The notes beneath the pieces are model-generated. The model ran no database searches, had not been told where the DNA came from, and worked only from the letters and a program-made list of their open reading frames with translations. The position numbers were made by a program, and so were the translations under genes. Shown one piece after another: positions 34,667 to 47,153 of a stretch of DNA of 64,000 nt. The DNA lies in contig CM067072.1 in assembly GCA_033980235.1 (NCBI GenBank), positions 19,409,047-19,473,046 on the forward strand, given 5' to 3'. Positions within the stretch are counted from its first letter, which is position 1; every line of letters starts with the position of its first letter. Source of the stretch: Diadema setosum (Eukaryota > Echinodermata > Echinoidea > Diadematoida > Diadematidae).

Positions 34667-34996
34667 GAAAAGTACAAAGTCTTTAACATTAGCGTGATTT
34701 TCGACACCATGAAGTTGTGAATAAAACGTGACAAAAAAAAAAGGCGCCCGCGGTGATGAAATCGATTCAGCTCACAACATTCTAAGCTAGTTTATCAAAT
34801 TACATTACCACTTTACTGAGAGTTTCACGCTTCTCATTGTGCTATGTCAAGAAGTTTTCTCCCACAGAAATGATATCAAGAGCTGTTACAGGAGACATGC
34901 GCTTTGGATTAGATGCCTGAGATACATTGGACATAAAGGGTGGTGAAAAAGGCGACAACGGTGACGAGATTGATTCAACCCGCATCATGCTTACCT

Positions 34997-35621
34997 GAAG
35001 GTCACCTTGTTACACTGCCCAAAGGTAGCGTAAACGCATGAAGCACGCAAGAAATTTGGTTGTACGTGCTTGTCCGTCGAAAATTTTTGCTGATTTACGC
35101 GATGGAAATCACCAATGAATTGCGCAAGAACTACAAAAATCACTTACAAACCACGCACTTTCAGCGCATAGGTACGCAAAGGCCCCAAACAGGGCGAATA
35201 CGTGGTTGTGCGCGATGACTGAGGTTCACGGAAAACCACGCATAATCTGCGCATTATCACTAATGAATTGAGTAGGAATCGCGCATTATTCGTGCATGAA
35301 CGTGATAGAGGCAATATTTTCGCGAACGATCAGTGATATTCCACGCATATTTCGCGCATTGTTCGCGTAAGAACTACGCAAACTACGCATACGCAAAACA
35401 GCGCAATACTGCGTAAACTTTTACACGAAGCCGAGTTTTGAGCTGCTCAAAACCTGGAATCGCGTAAAGTGCCTATCCGGCGCACATCGGCGGACAACTA
35501 CGAAGGTTCTACGTCAGACAAACTCATGAAATGCGCAAATCGCGCATGTTTCGCGTAAGGCTCGAATTTCTTACGTGATTTATGCGTTTACGCGGCTTTT
35601 GGGCAGTGTGACCGGGCCTTC
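34997..35621. mobile_element. CpG-rich TIR element inserted in the 190-bp satellite
   Basis: The ends are inverted repeats: ACACTGCCCAAAGGTAGCGT from 35,012 against ACACTGCCCAAAAGCCGCGT read back from 35,609, with 39 of 45 bases matching and a weaker extension (GAAGG) to the outer limits given. The interior is saturated with 'cgcgcat', 'acgcat' and 'cgcaaa' words. No ORF. Satellite units continue on both sides. Family unknown. Confidence 0.65.
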
Positions 35622-36479
35622 ATATATTAAATCGTTACACCGCTTTACTGAGAGTTGCATGTGCTATGTCAGGAAGTTTTGTCCAAGATACATGAGCTTT
35701 GGATTAGAGGACTAAAATACATGATGAAGTTGTAAAAGAGGGTGACGAAAAAAGGCAGCAACGATGTCAAAATAAATTCAGCCTATAATATGCTTAAAAT
35801 ACATCAAATCGTTATGCTACTTTGCTTAGAGTTGCATGCTTCGTAATGTGCTATATCAGGAGTTTTCTCGAAGAGACATGTGCTTTGCCTTTGAGGGCTC
35901 AAAAAAAAAATCAGACAGTTGTAAATAAGTGCATTAAAAAAGGCGGCAACGGTGACGAAATCAAATCAGTCCAAAGTATGCTTAGGTAATACCTCAACTC
36001 GTTATATCACATTTCTTGGAGTTGAATGCTTCTCAACGTGATAAGTTTTCTCCAAGAAATATATAACTTGGATTACAGGGTCCAAATGCATAAAGAGGTT
36101 GCAAATAAAGAGTGACGAAAAAAAAAAAGCGGCAACGGTGACGAAACTGATTCAGCCACAATATGTTTAAAAAAATACATCTTATTGTTATTCCACTTTG
36201 CTTAGAGTTACATGCTTCTCAATGTTATATATCAAGAAGTTTGTTCCAAGAGATATGTGACTTGGAATAGAGGGCTTATAATTACATGATGAGGTTGTAA
36301 ATAAAGGGTGACGAAAAAAAAAAAAGACGGCAAAGATGACGAAATCTATTCAGCCCAAAATGTGCTTAGCTAATACATCCATTTGTCATGCCACTTCGCT
36401 TGGAATTTCATGCTTCTCAATGTGCCATATCAAGAAGTTTTCTCCAAGAGGCATTTTTTTTTTTTGCAATTTGCAGTAG

Positions 36480-36484
<5 letters not shown>

Positions 36485-36529
<45 letters not shown>
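36485..36529. repeat. (TA)n microsatellite
   Basis: 45 bp TA inside a satellite unit. Confidence 0.95.
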
Positions 36530-36534
<5 letters not shown>

Positions 36535-37312
36535 CATTATTTCTCTCGAAGAGATATGTGCCTTGGATTAGGGGCCTCAAATACACCAAACAGTTGTAAA
36601 TAAAAGGTGATGAATAAAGGCGAAAATGGTGACGAAATCAATTAATCCCATAACATTCTTAGCTTGTACACGTGTACTTTAAATCATAATATTGTACCAT
36701 TTTACCGAGAGTTGCATGCTCAATGTACTATATCGTGACGTTTTATCGAAGAGACATGTGCTTTTGATCACAGGACTAATATACATCAGACAGTTGTAAA
36801 TAAATAGTTAAAAAAGCGGCAACGATGACGAAATTGAGGGAGAAAGATTTGCGGTGACACCATGTGTATGTAGTCCTTAACCGGATCGTTGTTTGGCAGA
36901 AGAGCCTAGAAAGAGGAGAATTGAAGAGGAAAGCGACATATGGGGGTTGTAAGGAGGGCAAAAAGTGAAGAGTGGAGGACAGTAATGGGCTAGAAGTTGA
37001 AGTTGCACTAGTGGAGACGGTAGAGAAAGGAACAGAGAGAGTGGTAAGGAAGAATAGAGTGAGAATCAAGTAAGATGTTCGGACATCGTTAGAAGGAGAA
37101 AGATGAAATAGAAGGGAAGAGGAAGAGGGAGGAGCTGAATGTTGGAAAATCATGGAGATAGGAGAGAGAAGTAAAGATTCATGAAACCAAGAGAAGAACG
37201 AAGTTGGCGAACGATGTGGACTATGGAATGCGGAATCAATGGAGAAAGGACGAATAATCCCGCGAAGGAAAGGTAAGTCGAGGAGAGATGAGACTATGTT
37301 GCCAGAGAAGGG

Positions 37313-37348
<36 letters not shown>

Positions 37349-38504
37349 GGGAGAGAAAACAAAGAAAAGAAGAAGAAAAAAAATAAAATTCAAGAAGTAA
37401 AGGAGAGGGGGCTAGGGTGGATCTTAGAAATAAATGCTGCAGAGGAGAGAAACAAAAAATGGAGAGGAAAATTGATGACAGTTAAATCCAGAAAAGGTTC
37501 CTGTGGGAGAGATTAAAATAAGGTTAAATTGTAGTCCTGAGGGGAGAAGGCAAGAGAAACGCTCTCGTCCGACGTGCTCATCAAATTTAGATTGATACCA
37601 AATTTGGCTGCAAACTTGCGCAACCTTCTGAGTTAAAACCCATTTTCCACGCATGTTCGCTTAGTTTTTGGCGTAACTCCATAGAAGCGTGTGCATATCC
37701 TCACTAGCAGCAGGCAGCCACCTCCCTGCACGGAGACAAAGCACTCATGGCAAAGGCTGAGATTTATACCCTTTTTGACGTCACGAGTATCGTCCATGAC
37801 AATATTTATAGTCTTCTGGGTCTCTATGACAGGAAATGTCAGAAAATAGCTATGGTGATATCTGTATCCAAAGATAAATTAACCTTCAGTGAGGGTACAA
37901 CACTGACAGGTCAAGAAAGCTCGAAGTTTCTTCAGTGAAGTTCGGAAACAATAAAACGTGAGGAAAACATCAGAAAACGAGGCTGAGATATCTAGAAAGA
38001 GACAAATTAAAGAGATTTGGAGAGAGACAGAGAGAGAGAGGGCGAGTGAATGAGAGCGGGAAAGAAGGAGAAATACAGAAAAGAATTAGGTAGTGTCCAG
38101 CCCTGTAATTACGCATTATCAGTTTTATTTTCAAAATGGGATGCCACACATTTCAGATTTCTAATTATTACAAACTAATTCCAGTAAGGCGCCACCCCCC
38201 TCCCTGCACGAACATACCCCTTTAGGCACTAACACACTATGAGCCTGAGCTCCAACTTTTTTCCTTTTGTGTGTGTGTCACTTTTGATGTACAGGGTTTA
38301 CGATAGAGATCACATCAATCTTAGGGAATTCAATGTAGCATAAGAAATATGTAATTTCTCATTGGATTTTAGCAGCCAATCAGAAATCGGCATTTAAATG
38401 ACGTCATAGCTGTTTGAAAATATTAAAATTAGATTCTACGGGTCTGATTACCCTATACACAACATCAGTAATAAGCATACATTTGAAGTTAAACTCAGTG
38501 ATTG

Positions 38505-39045
38505 TGAATTTTGGCGCACTTTGGAGCCATTCTGGCCCACTGTGCGGCGTACACCCCATCTAATCCGGACTCCAATCTCCGGCCACGACCTACTAACAGC
38601 CAAGTCGATCAGCCCTCACAGATGTACTCCACCATCAACATAGTCCAGATACTGGACGATTTTTATCATCCGCAGTCCCCACACACTCGGCACCCACCCA
38701 ATGCGCCCAACCGCTGATTGCGACACTCCACCAATTGGTACTCCCGAACAACAGGAGGGGTGAATTGTGTAATACAGTGTACATATACAGACACCATCAA
38801 CGTACGTCCGTACACACGCGGGCACACTACGAATACAGTCCAGGAAGTGGACTACCATCAACACAGTCCGAGAACAATAGAATGCATCAACGACCGCAAC
38901 ACTTCATCTCGCACGCCAACAGCCGACGCTCAGCCCGCCTGCGAGCCGGCCTCAACCGACCACTTCCATCTTGGTCCGCATTCTCCATTATAGCCCGCCT
39001 CTTCTGAGGTCACGCTTCTCAGGTCACGCTTGTCTCCAATAAAAA
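38505..39045 (+). other. GC-rich block ending in AATAAA
   Basis: About 540 bp with clearly higher GC than the flanks, containing 'ccatcaac..agtcc' four times and ending 'tctccaataaaaacttg'. Open frames exist in several phases without a recognisable domain. It could be the 3' part of a captured transcript or retroelement. Confidence 0.35.
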
Positions 39046-40280
39046 CTTGTTTCAATATTTATGTGATTATAGTTTTCTTTTTCAACCTTATGAATCCATG
39101 TGAAATATATATTATTCTGCTCTTTTGTATATATTAAAGTAACCTTATGATTTGAAATTTTGATTTTCAGTCCATAGTATCAACAAACCGCTCCCAGCAC
39201 TGTTCCAAATCCGAGGTCAACCAACAAGCTGAGAGCGGTTCGAAATGTTGTTACTGGACGTTGTTATATTGTATGCGTTTATTTTGATACCCATCCGATA
39301 TTGTAATGTTTTCTTGATGGGTTGAACACTGAACATGTATACAGGCGAGTGAGACCTGTTACAAATCACAAAGAAAAAAAAAATGTTATTAGACAGAATT
39401 GCGACTGTCCCAAATTTGTTAAATATGTACCAAATTTATAGGAGTACTTACTCCATGGTTGACCACTTCTGGCTTTTAATTTTTCAGTAGTCACCGGCTT
39501 GAAGCCCTTTTTAATATAGTCGCACTTCTGTCTGTAATTTTGATGTTTATTAATATATGTATGCAGATATAAAACATACATGTTTGTGCGGAAATTATAT
39601 AGATAGGTATTATAAGTAGGTACTATATATTTTGTATATATATTAAATTATATGAGAAGAAAAATCGGTATGTATATGCATATGCAGGCGTCTGCGCTAA
39701 GGTATATGTATGTATTTTAACAATTGTTAAGAAATGAATGAATTATAGGAATAACAGGTATTTTTGAGATATATATATATGCATAAATACTCATTACTGT
39801 CAGGGCATATGCATATCATCTATGTAATGTTATTAGAATATAGATAAGAATGTTAGATATGAGAAGACTTATGATTATTTTAGGAAAAAAAATGTATTAT
39901 GCAACAGTGGGATATAGGCGTCTGTTAACTTGATCCCTTAGGCGACAGCTTTGGTGTTTTACAAAACAAACACAGAAATATTTAAAGTTTGAATTTATTT
40001 AATAAGAACCTATATCATTACGCATTTATAAAATACAAACCACACATATACATCATTACGAATTTATATGATATGCCTAGCTGTATCATTTCGCATTTAT
40101 ATAATATAAACCCACGTATATATTTTTATATAATATGAACCCATACTGGGCTGGCGAGCCTTGGGAGCTTTATATATACATCATTATACATTATTATGAA
40201 TTCATATAATATGAACCCACATGTATGTCATTACAAATATCATAGAATGAACCAATTTAAATTGTTACGAATTAATGAAC

Positions 40281-40282
<2 letters not shown>

Positions 40283-40319
<37 letters not shown>
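40283..40319. repeat. (AT)n microsatellite
   Basis: 36 bp AT inside the 4.6-kb element. Confidence 0.95.
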
Positions 40320-40321
<2 letters not shown>

Positions 40322-40462
40322 CTACATCCCTCATTTCACGTAACAAACCACCCATCCTCATTAACATCGCATGAATTTGTATAAGAATACGCATATTGTG
40401 GGGAAAATTATCAGTAGATAGATCTCCATTCAAAACAAAGAAAGAAAGAAAAGTCACGCTTC

Positions 40463-40503
40463 ACTTCTGACGAAGGACTGTCAACCTGCCCGAAACGTCA
40501 AGT
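40463..40503 (+). ncRNA. Hammerhead-ribozyme-like motif (candidate)
   Basis: Core pieces in order: ACTT, CTGACGA, an 18-nt variable part containing GG...CC, GAAA, C, GTC, then AAGT. ACTT and AAGT would form stem I. CTGANGA...GAAA...GTC is the conserved hammerhead core; minimal forms of it are known from Penelope-like elements. Stem II is weak (A opposite C at its base, then two G:C pairs), and stem III would be only ACGT with no loop, so activity as a monomer is doubtful. Confidence 0.35.
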
Positions 40504-40734
40504 TCCTCGGTTCTCCTAGTTATTCTTATAACTAGACATCTTGCTCTACCTTCACTAGCACCTTTTACTCAGTATTTCATTTCCCTTTTACTCAGTATTT
40601 CATTTCTCTTTCCTCTCTCTCCTATACTAGGTACTTTAGTCTGTTTCTACGCTACTTATCTTATCTTTTCTTTTCTGTTCTCTTCTTTTCTTTTCTTCTT
40701 TTTCATTTTATTTCTTCCTTCCATACAACCCAAC

Positions 40735-40750
40735 GGTCCTTTTCAGGACC
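40735..40750 (+). other. Histone-mRNA-type 3' stem-loop
   Basis: GGTCCT-TTTC-AGGACC preceded by 'acaacccaac' and followed by AC. It has the 6-bp stem, 4-nt TTTC loop and A/C-rich 5' flank of replication-dependent histone mRNA 3' ends (canonical GGCTCT-TTTC-AGAGCC). No histone ORF is nearby and no purine-rich downstream element is seen. Confidence 0.55.
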
Positions 40751-41671
40751 ACTTGTATTAATTTACAGTTTTCTTCACAAGTTATTTCTCTTGCCTTCTC
40801 CCCTCAGGACTACACTTCAACCTTATTTTAATCTCTCATTTTGCATTTCTCCCACAGGAACCTTTTCAGGATTTAACTGTCATCAATTTTTCCTCTTCAT
40901 TTTTTTCTCTCTATTGCAGCATTTACTTCTTGAATTTCATTTTTTCTTTTTCTTCTTCTTTTCCTTGTGTTTCTTCCCCCCTTTCTCTCTCTCTCTCTCT
41001 CTCTCCCTTCTTTCAACATAGTCTCATCTCTCCTCGACTTACCTTTCCTTCGCGGGATTATTCGTCCTTTCTCCATTGATTCCGCATTCCATAGTCCACA
41101 TCGTTTGCCGACTTCGTTCTTCTCTTGGGTTCATGAATCTTCACTTCTCTCTCCTATCTCCATGATTTTCCAACATTCAACTCCTCCCTCTTCTTCTTCC
41201 CTTCTATTTCATCTTTCTCCTTCTAACGATGTGGAAACATCTTACTTGATTCTCACTCTATTCTTCCTTACCAATCTCTCTGTTCCTTTCTCTTCCGTCT
41301 CCACTAGTGCAACTTCAACTTCTAGCCCATTACTGTCCCCCACTCTTCACTTTTTGCCCTCCTTACAACCCCAATACGTCGCTTCCCTCTTCAATTCTCC
41401 TCTTTCTAGGCTAGCTAACGATCCGGTTGAGGACTACATACACATGGTGTCACCGCAAATCTTTCTCCCTCATTTACTTCACCATGCAAACCTTCAAACA
41501 ACACATAAATGGCGAAATTATTTCAGCCAACATTATCAGATTATGCTTCGGTAAAACGTTGACTCGTTATACCACTTTACTGATAGTTGCATTCTTCTCA
41601 ATGTGCGATATTGGGAATGTGTTTTTTTGTTTTGTTTGTCGAAGAGACATATGCTTTGCATTAGGGAGCTC

Positions 41672-41717
41672 AAAAAACAAACAAACAAACAAACAAACAA
41701 ACAAACAAACAAACAAA
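41672..41717. repeat. (CAAA)n microsatellite
   Basis: About 11 copies of CAAA within a satellite unit. Confidence 0.95.
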
Positions 41718-42370
41718 CCCCAGACAGTTGTAAATAGAATTTGACCCACCCCGTAAAAAAGCCTATAACGGTGACAAAATCAATTCAGCCAACAACCTGC
41801 TTAGCTTATACACAAAACTCATGTTTCTAAATGTGCTATATCAAGACGGTTTCCCCAAGAGCCACACGCTTTCAGATTAGAGGTCCAAAATACATCAGAC
41901 AGTTGTAAAAGGGTGACAAAAAAAAAAAAAAGACAGCAACGGTGACGAAATCCATTCATTAGAGGCCTTAGATACATCAGACAGTAATAAAGGGTGACGA
42001 AAAAGGCAGCAACGATGACAAAAATCGATTCAACCTAACACGTGCTCAGCTAATACATCAACTCATCACACCACTTTACTGAGAGTTGCATGATTCACAA
42101 CGTGCTTTATCAAGAAGTTTTCTCCCAGACACATGTGCTTTGCAATTGACGGCTCAAAACATGAGACAGTTGTTGTACATAAAGGTTGATGAAAAAAGAC
42201 GGCAACGGTGACGAAATCTATTCAACCCACCATATGGTTAGCTAATTCACCAAATCATTATACCATTTTAATGAGAGTTGCATGCTTCTGAATCTGCTTA
42301 TCAAGCCGTTGTCTCGATAAGGAACGTGCCTTGGAATACAGGGCTTGACTACATCAGACAGTTGTAAATA

Positions 42371-44361
42371 AGGGGTTTGATTGTTTGTTTGTTCATTTTC
42401 CATCTGACAAGATGGCTCGATAGCCCCATATCATGGGCGTCACGGGGGGGGGGGGGGGGGGTGCTCTTCAGCCCCTTTAAATAAACAACAAAACACACAC
42501 ACACATACACAAACCCACTCACTTCAGCCTTCAGTCTGCGAGCGACCTTAACGCCGGACGCTAAATAATTGTTTTTTTTTTCTTTTGCACCAGGGGAAAA
42601 AAAAAATCGTGGGGAAAAAAAAAATCGTGGGCAAAAAACAATTCGCACCCGGGGCTCTGACAGCACTGATTTCATACATATATATTGTACCGTGTTTACG
42701 ATCTATCGACTGTACTGTACATCCGTACTGCCCTTGTTGTCACGATCTGATATAAGGCCCTGGATGCTCTCTAAACTCAATTGTTTTGGACGAGACAAGA
42801 TTATACTCTCAAACATTGTTAATGAAATCCCTGATCAAGATATCAGATCTGATGAAGGTAGAATGGGCATTGCCTTTGTTTCTTTGCTTCTAATTTGATT
42901 GTTCTCTTTCAGAAGGGGGGGGGGGGCTGAAGGGAACTGCGTAGAGATTAGCACACACTCAAGCACAGTAGACAACAAAAATAGGAAAGTCGGAACAAAA
43001 GTTTTCTTCTGACACAACAGAAATATTTTAATAACACTCATGCTTTATCAGTAAAAGGGGACAAATTACAGAGATAGAAACTTACAAGCAAAGGCTTTCA
43101 CAAACTGGATGAAGCATTCTTTTTCTTTGCATGGCCATTTCTAATAACTCAAAAATGTTTACATTTTGCCTATAGGACTAGGTACACAACAGATTTGTGT
43201 TTACATTCCACAACACTCGCTTTGTGCACCTTCCCATATTCTACACGATTAACAGTGAGAGTGATACATTGTACTTAAACGGCTGCCTATAAAAAATTGA
43301 ATTGTGTTCTACACACCACTGTTTTTATTCCTTTGCAACACTTTAAAATGTGGATATTACATGAAATCAAATACAAAGACCAAACAGTCAAGAAGAATGA
43401 CAACATAACAATACCATTATGTATTCAAACCATTTTTTTTTTTTTTTTTTGGTGGGGGGGGGGGGGATTATTAGGACCTGAAATGTGTTGGTTGCAAAAC
43501 CAGTGCATTTTCTGTATACCTGTTTTTCCCAAATGATGACACTGAAGAATTCTCTCTTGCATATCCAACTTGACGGCTTCATTGAACATAATTATTCATA
43601 CTCTTCTCTAATTTCACAAGGATGTTCACAAAAGGTAATGCTCATGATGCTGCTCTCTGTCTAAGTCATTTGTGAACCTTTGTTTGGTGATGCAAGATGA
43701 ATGAATGTTGTGACCTTGACACAATATATCAATGCATTTTTTTTTTCCTTTTTAATCTGTGCATGGACATGTTGAAGAACAGCCATGGCTGAAGCTTGTG
43801 CCATGCTGAAATGAAATAAATGAATGAAATGAAATTAATGAATAGTATTTAGTGACATGACTTTGGCTGTCATTAAGTAACTGACCACAGAAAACTGATG
43901 TATGCAATCAATGTTCCTGCTGAGAGTATACAGAAGGAAAACAGGCCTCTACATATAAAACACTAAATGCAGGTCTGCTAAACTACAGACATAAATATAA
44001 ATATTTTGATGGACAATAACACAATTTGAAGGCAAACATAATTTTCCTGGAAAAAGAAAAATGCACATATTACAGCACACCACATAAATCTATAGAACAA
44101 AATCCCCAACTTAATATGGCCAAAAAAGAAAAAAGAAAAAAAAAGTTTGTAACAAACAAACAAACAAACTGACAGCTCAGAACAGGGAGGTAGTAATAGT
44201 GATTAATCATTAGTTCCACATCATGATTCTCCCAAATATGACACATATTAACTTTGATTTTATGCGTGTGACTGATGAAACTTCACAAATGACATTTTCC
44301 AATGTGATAAAATTGGCAGTACAACTATGATTTTTTTTTGGTCAATGACACATTAAAACTC

Positions 44362-44400
<39 letters not shown>

Positions 44401-47150
44401 CAACTCCCCAAAACAGCGGGACTGTCATTCAGTCTTGTCCTCAGCAAATGTCAAGAAATGACAGAATGCTTTTCAGACTGAACAACAATTGAATTGTACA
44501 GCTCTGGTCACCTCATAATAAATGTTAACCATCCAATTCTTTAATCTCTTAAAGATTGTAACAAAACATGTTTAATTAGGGTCTCTCTCACTCTCTTTCA
44601 AAAAATGTGAAGTGGTATTTATGCAAAGAATTGCAAGCTGAGATACTGTAAGTAATGAATGAGAAATACTAATATATTCAACTTGATAGTTCTGAAAAAA
44701 AAATTCATGGTTTGTAATCTGTTTTACAACAGTAAAGTACGCATAAAAATAACAGCCAATGGCAAAGGTCGCTGAAAAGAAAATTACAAACTTGAATGAT
44801 TTTTTATAAATCTTTTCTGAACATAAATAACTGAATATGAGTTTGATACTTTGGATTATCTCTAATAACCGCTGTTGCATGGGTTACGTCTATTTCTACA
44901 TACTGTATCTGACATGGTGACTAAACATGACTGCAGTTTCCTGACAGACTTTTGTCATTTGGCCTCTACTGTAGTAACCGTTTAAAATGACGAAGGCAGA
45001 AGACACATACTGCTGTACTTATGAATGTGGAGCTATCCACAGGACATATTTTTGTTTTCGTTTGTTTGATTTTTCCCCCCAAAGCTATGGTATTACAGGG
45101 CAACTCCATTCCATGTTCAGGTGATTTGTGATATAGAGCAAAGTAAAAGATACTCATGTTTCCCTGAAAAAAAAAAAAACCCAAACCCAACCTATAATGT
45201 GACCACCCTATATCATTCCTTACCAGTTTATGTAGGAATGAAGGTTTTTACAACATGCAAAGAAAATTCGGTGAAAATATGTTTGCAGACATCATCAGGA
45301 GACTTCAACAATTCATGTATTTCGCATACTCAATATCTGACCAATATTGCTAAAACCTGAAAAAAATGAAAAATTAAGACTTTTAAAAACATGTTTCTGA
45401 AACTTCCCTGTTGCTTGTTGTTTCTATATGGGAGTAATGTGAACATGGTGAGGAACTACCAAAGCAGAGAGAGTAACATACACAAACATAATCTTCCTGT
45501 ATACTCCTGATTCATTGCTTTCAAATCATTATCATGCCTTGATGTTGCAAGCTATGCCTGATGTTAACATGTCTATAAACTGACCTATTCTGTCTATTTA
45601 TCATATAAGAAAAGTAAATCATATCAAGAGTTCATAGGAAATTTGATGTTATTGTGTACATGCAATGCAAACACTTTGTCTTTAGAAGCTACATTACATA
45701 AATATTGACTTACAAGCACATTTCATCTATTTTTGGTAAAATAAACACAACATGCTCTTAATGTATGCTTGTCATATTCTCTCTTGTCCCTTTCCTACAA
45801 GATATGAATATATTACATCATGAGATTTCAGTATACATGTGATGATACTTATAAATGAGAAATACTCTAATGATCACATACTGATCAACAAATTTCTACA
45901 AATTTGAGGAATATATATATATATATGTATATAATGTTGAGTGGTGTGTCAAGACATGCACCTTCTTATGACTTACAAGTTTTACAAATATGAATACAAT
46001 GACTTAAGTATTATGATGTACAAACTTTTTACAGAGCAGCAGCTTCCAAAATAGATTATATCACTTATAATCACAAACGCATATTGTAGTATATCTTCAA
46101 AAAAATAGGTATCTTTGTGAACCTAGTTGTTCATACATAAGTACATATTTCAAAACATATTTCTACTGCAGGTCAAAGCACAAATTTTCGTGACTTTGCT
46201 GAAGTCTGTGCGTTAAATGCATTTCAGAGTGGGACCATTTTGAAATTGATTTTCACATGATCCACATACATATTATCTTATTTGAGCACTTAAATGTCAT
46301 TATTTTGTTCTTGCTCAGTTTTGAGAAAGAAAAGCAATTATCATACATTCAACTGAAGACTTTTGCAAAGAACTGTCATCTTTCACACTAATTACTTGTG
46401 TTATAGAATATTTCTCCCTTTATTTCTGCTGTCATTAGAATTTGACCCCCTCTCTTGGCTTTGCCTTTGGCTTTGCCTGTACATATACATGTACCTGATC
46501 ATGTAAATACACTGACTTTCTTCATGGACAGAATCATGAAGGGTGAGTGACAGTGGTGCTTACTAAAGATGGACCAACTCAACTGAGCACTCATAACTCT
46601 TCAATATAATCTCTAATACATTCACTGGCAAGATGAGATTTCAAATTCATTGGCAGTGACTCAATACTCATTCTCTTGGTGTGAAATTGACACATAGAAC
46701 AGGTCTGGAACCATGCCACTTTTAAAACTTTTGAAGTATTATTCACAAACTGCAGAACTTGAGCACATTTCAATAATGTCCAATTCATGAATAATACTCT
46801 GTGACATGAAATGCTCCTGCCTGTCCTGATGTTTGTTATCAAAGATCCATTGTTCACATTTAAGTGCATTGGGTAACATATGAGGCCTACTTCTGTAACT
46901 GAATGCAGTCTCTGTACATAAACTTCCGAAATTGCCAGTACAGAGACTGATGGTTATTGTATGAGCTGTTATTTTTCACGAATTTTGTGAATCACGGTTG
47001 CATCGCGAATTTAACAACACGTAAAAATGTCTCAATGTGCTTGGGTGATAGTGCATTTATGTTAGTGTTGGTGTCAAGTTGGGAAAACATCTTGTGAAAA
47101 TGTCTATGACCTCCTCATTTGCGAAAATATCTGTACGCGAAAATAACAGC
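42371..47150. other. Non-coding, mostly low-repeat sequence
   Basis: No gene recognised. There are G-runs at 42,446-42,461, 42,916-42,927 and 43,455-43,466 and an (AG)n tract at 44,366-44,394. A possible plus-strand LINE tail (aatgaaataaatgaatgaaatgaaattaatgaa) lies at 43,810-43,843. A 92-residue minus-strand open frame at 46,591-46,869 shows no domain. Confidence 0.4.
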
Positions 47151-47153
47151 TTA

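Larger units (their letters stand above)
36836..41471. mobile_element. 4.6-kb element or composite with inverted arms of ~0.7 kb
   Basis: The left arm (36,836-37,559) and the right arm (40,785-41,471) are near-identical in opposite orientation. Both start at the same outer terminus, GAGGGAGAAAGATTTGCGGT. This explains two mirror-image low-complexity open frames rich in Ser/Leu/Pro, which I do not treat as genes. The outer flanks are both the 190-bp satellite. The inside holds a CRE-like TGACGTCA (near 37,777), a GC-rich block ending in AATAAA (38,505-39,045), AT-rich sequence, a hammerhead-like motif (40,463-40,503) and a histone-type stem-loop (40,735-40,750). Long inverted or direct terminal repeats combined with a ribozyme-like motif recall Penelope-like elements, but no RT or GIY-YIG domain was found. 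Two independent insertions in opposite orientation are an alternative. Confidence 0.6.
34690..42370. repeat. ~190-bp satellite, about 12 units, interrupted by two larger elements
   Basis: The unit runs 'gtgacgaaaaaa..ggcggcaacggtgacgaaatcgattcagcccacaatatgcttagctaatacatcaaatcgttataccactttactgagagttgcatgcttctcaatgtgctatatcaagaagttttctccaagagacatgtgctttggattagagg...aaatacatcagacagttgtaaataaa'. 'gacgaaat' anchors fall near 34,751, 34,963, 35,767, 35,952, 36,132, 36,333, 36,630, 36,826, 41,775, 41,944, 42,015 and 42,208. Interruptions lie at 34,997-35,621 and 36,836-41,471. Confidence 0.8.

Noticed and set aside
36776..37393. 205-residue minus-strand open frame rich in Ser/Leu/Pro
   Set aside because: It lies in the left arm of an inverted repeat with a mirror-image frame at 40,967-41,554. 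It includes microsatellite codons and has no domain or codon bias.
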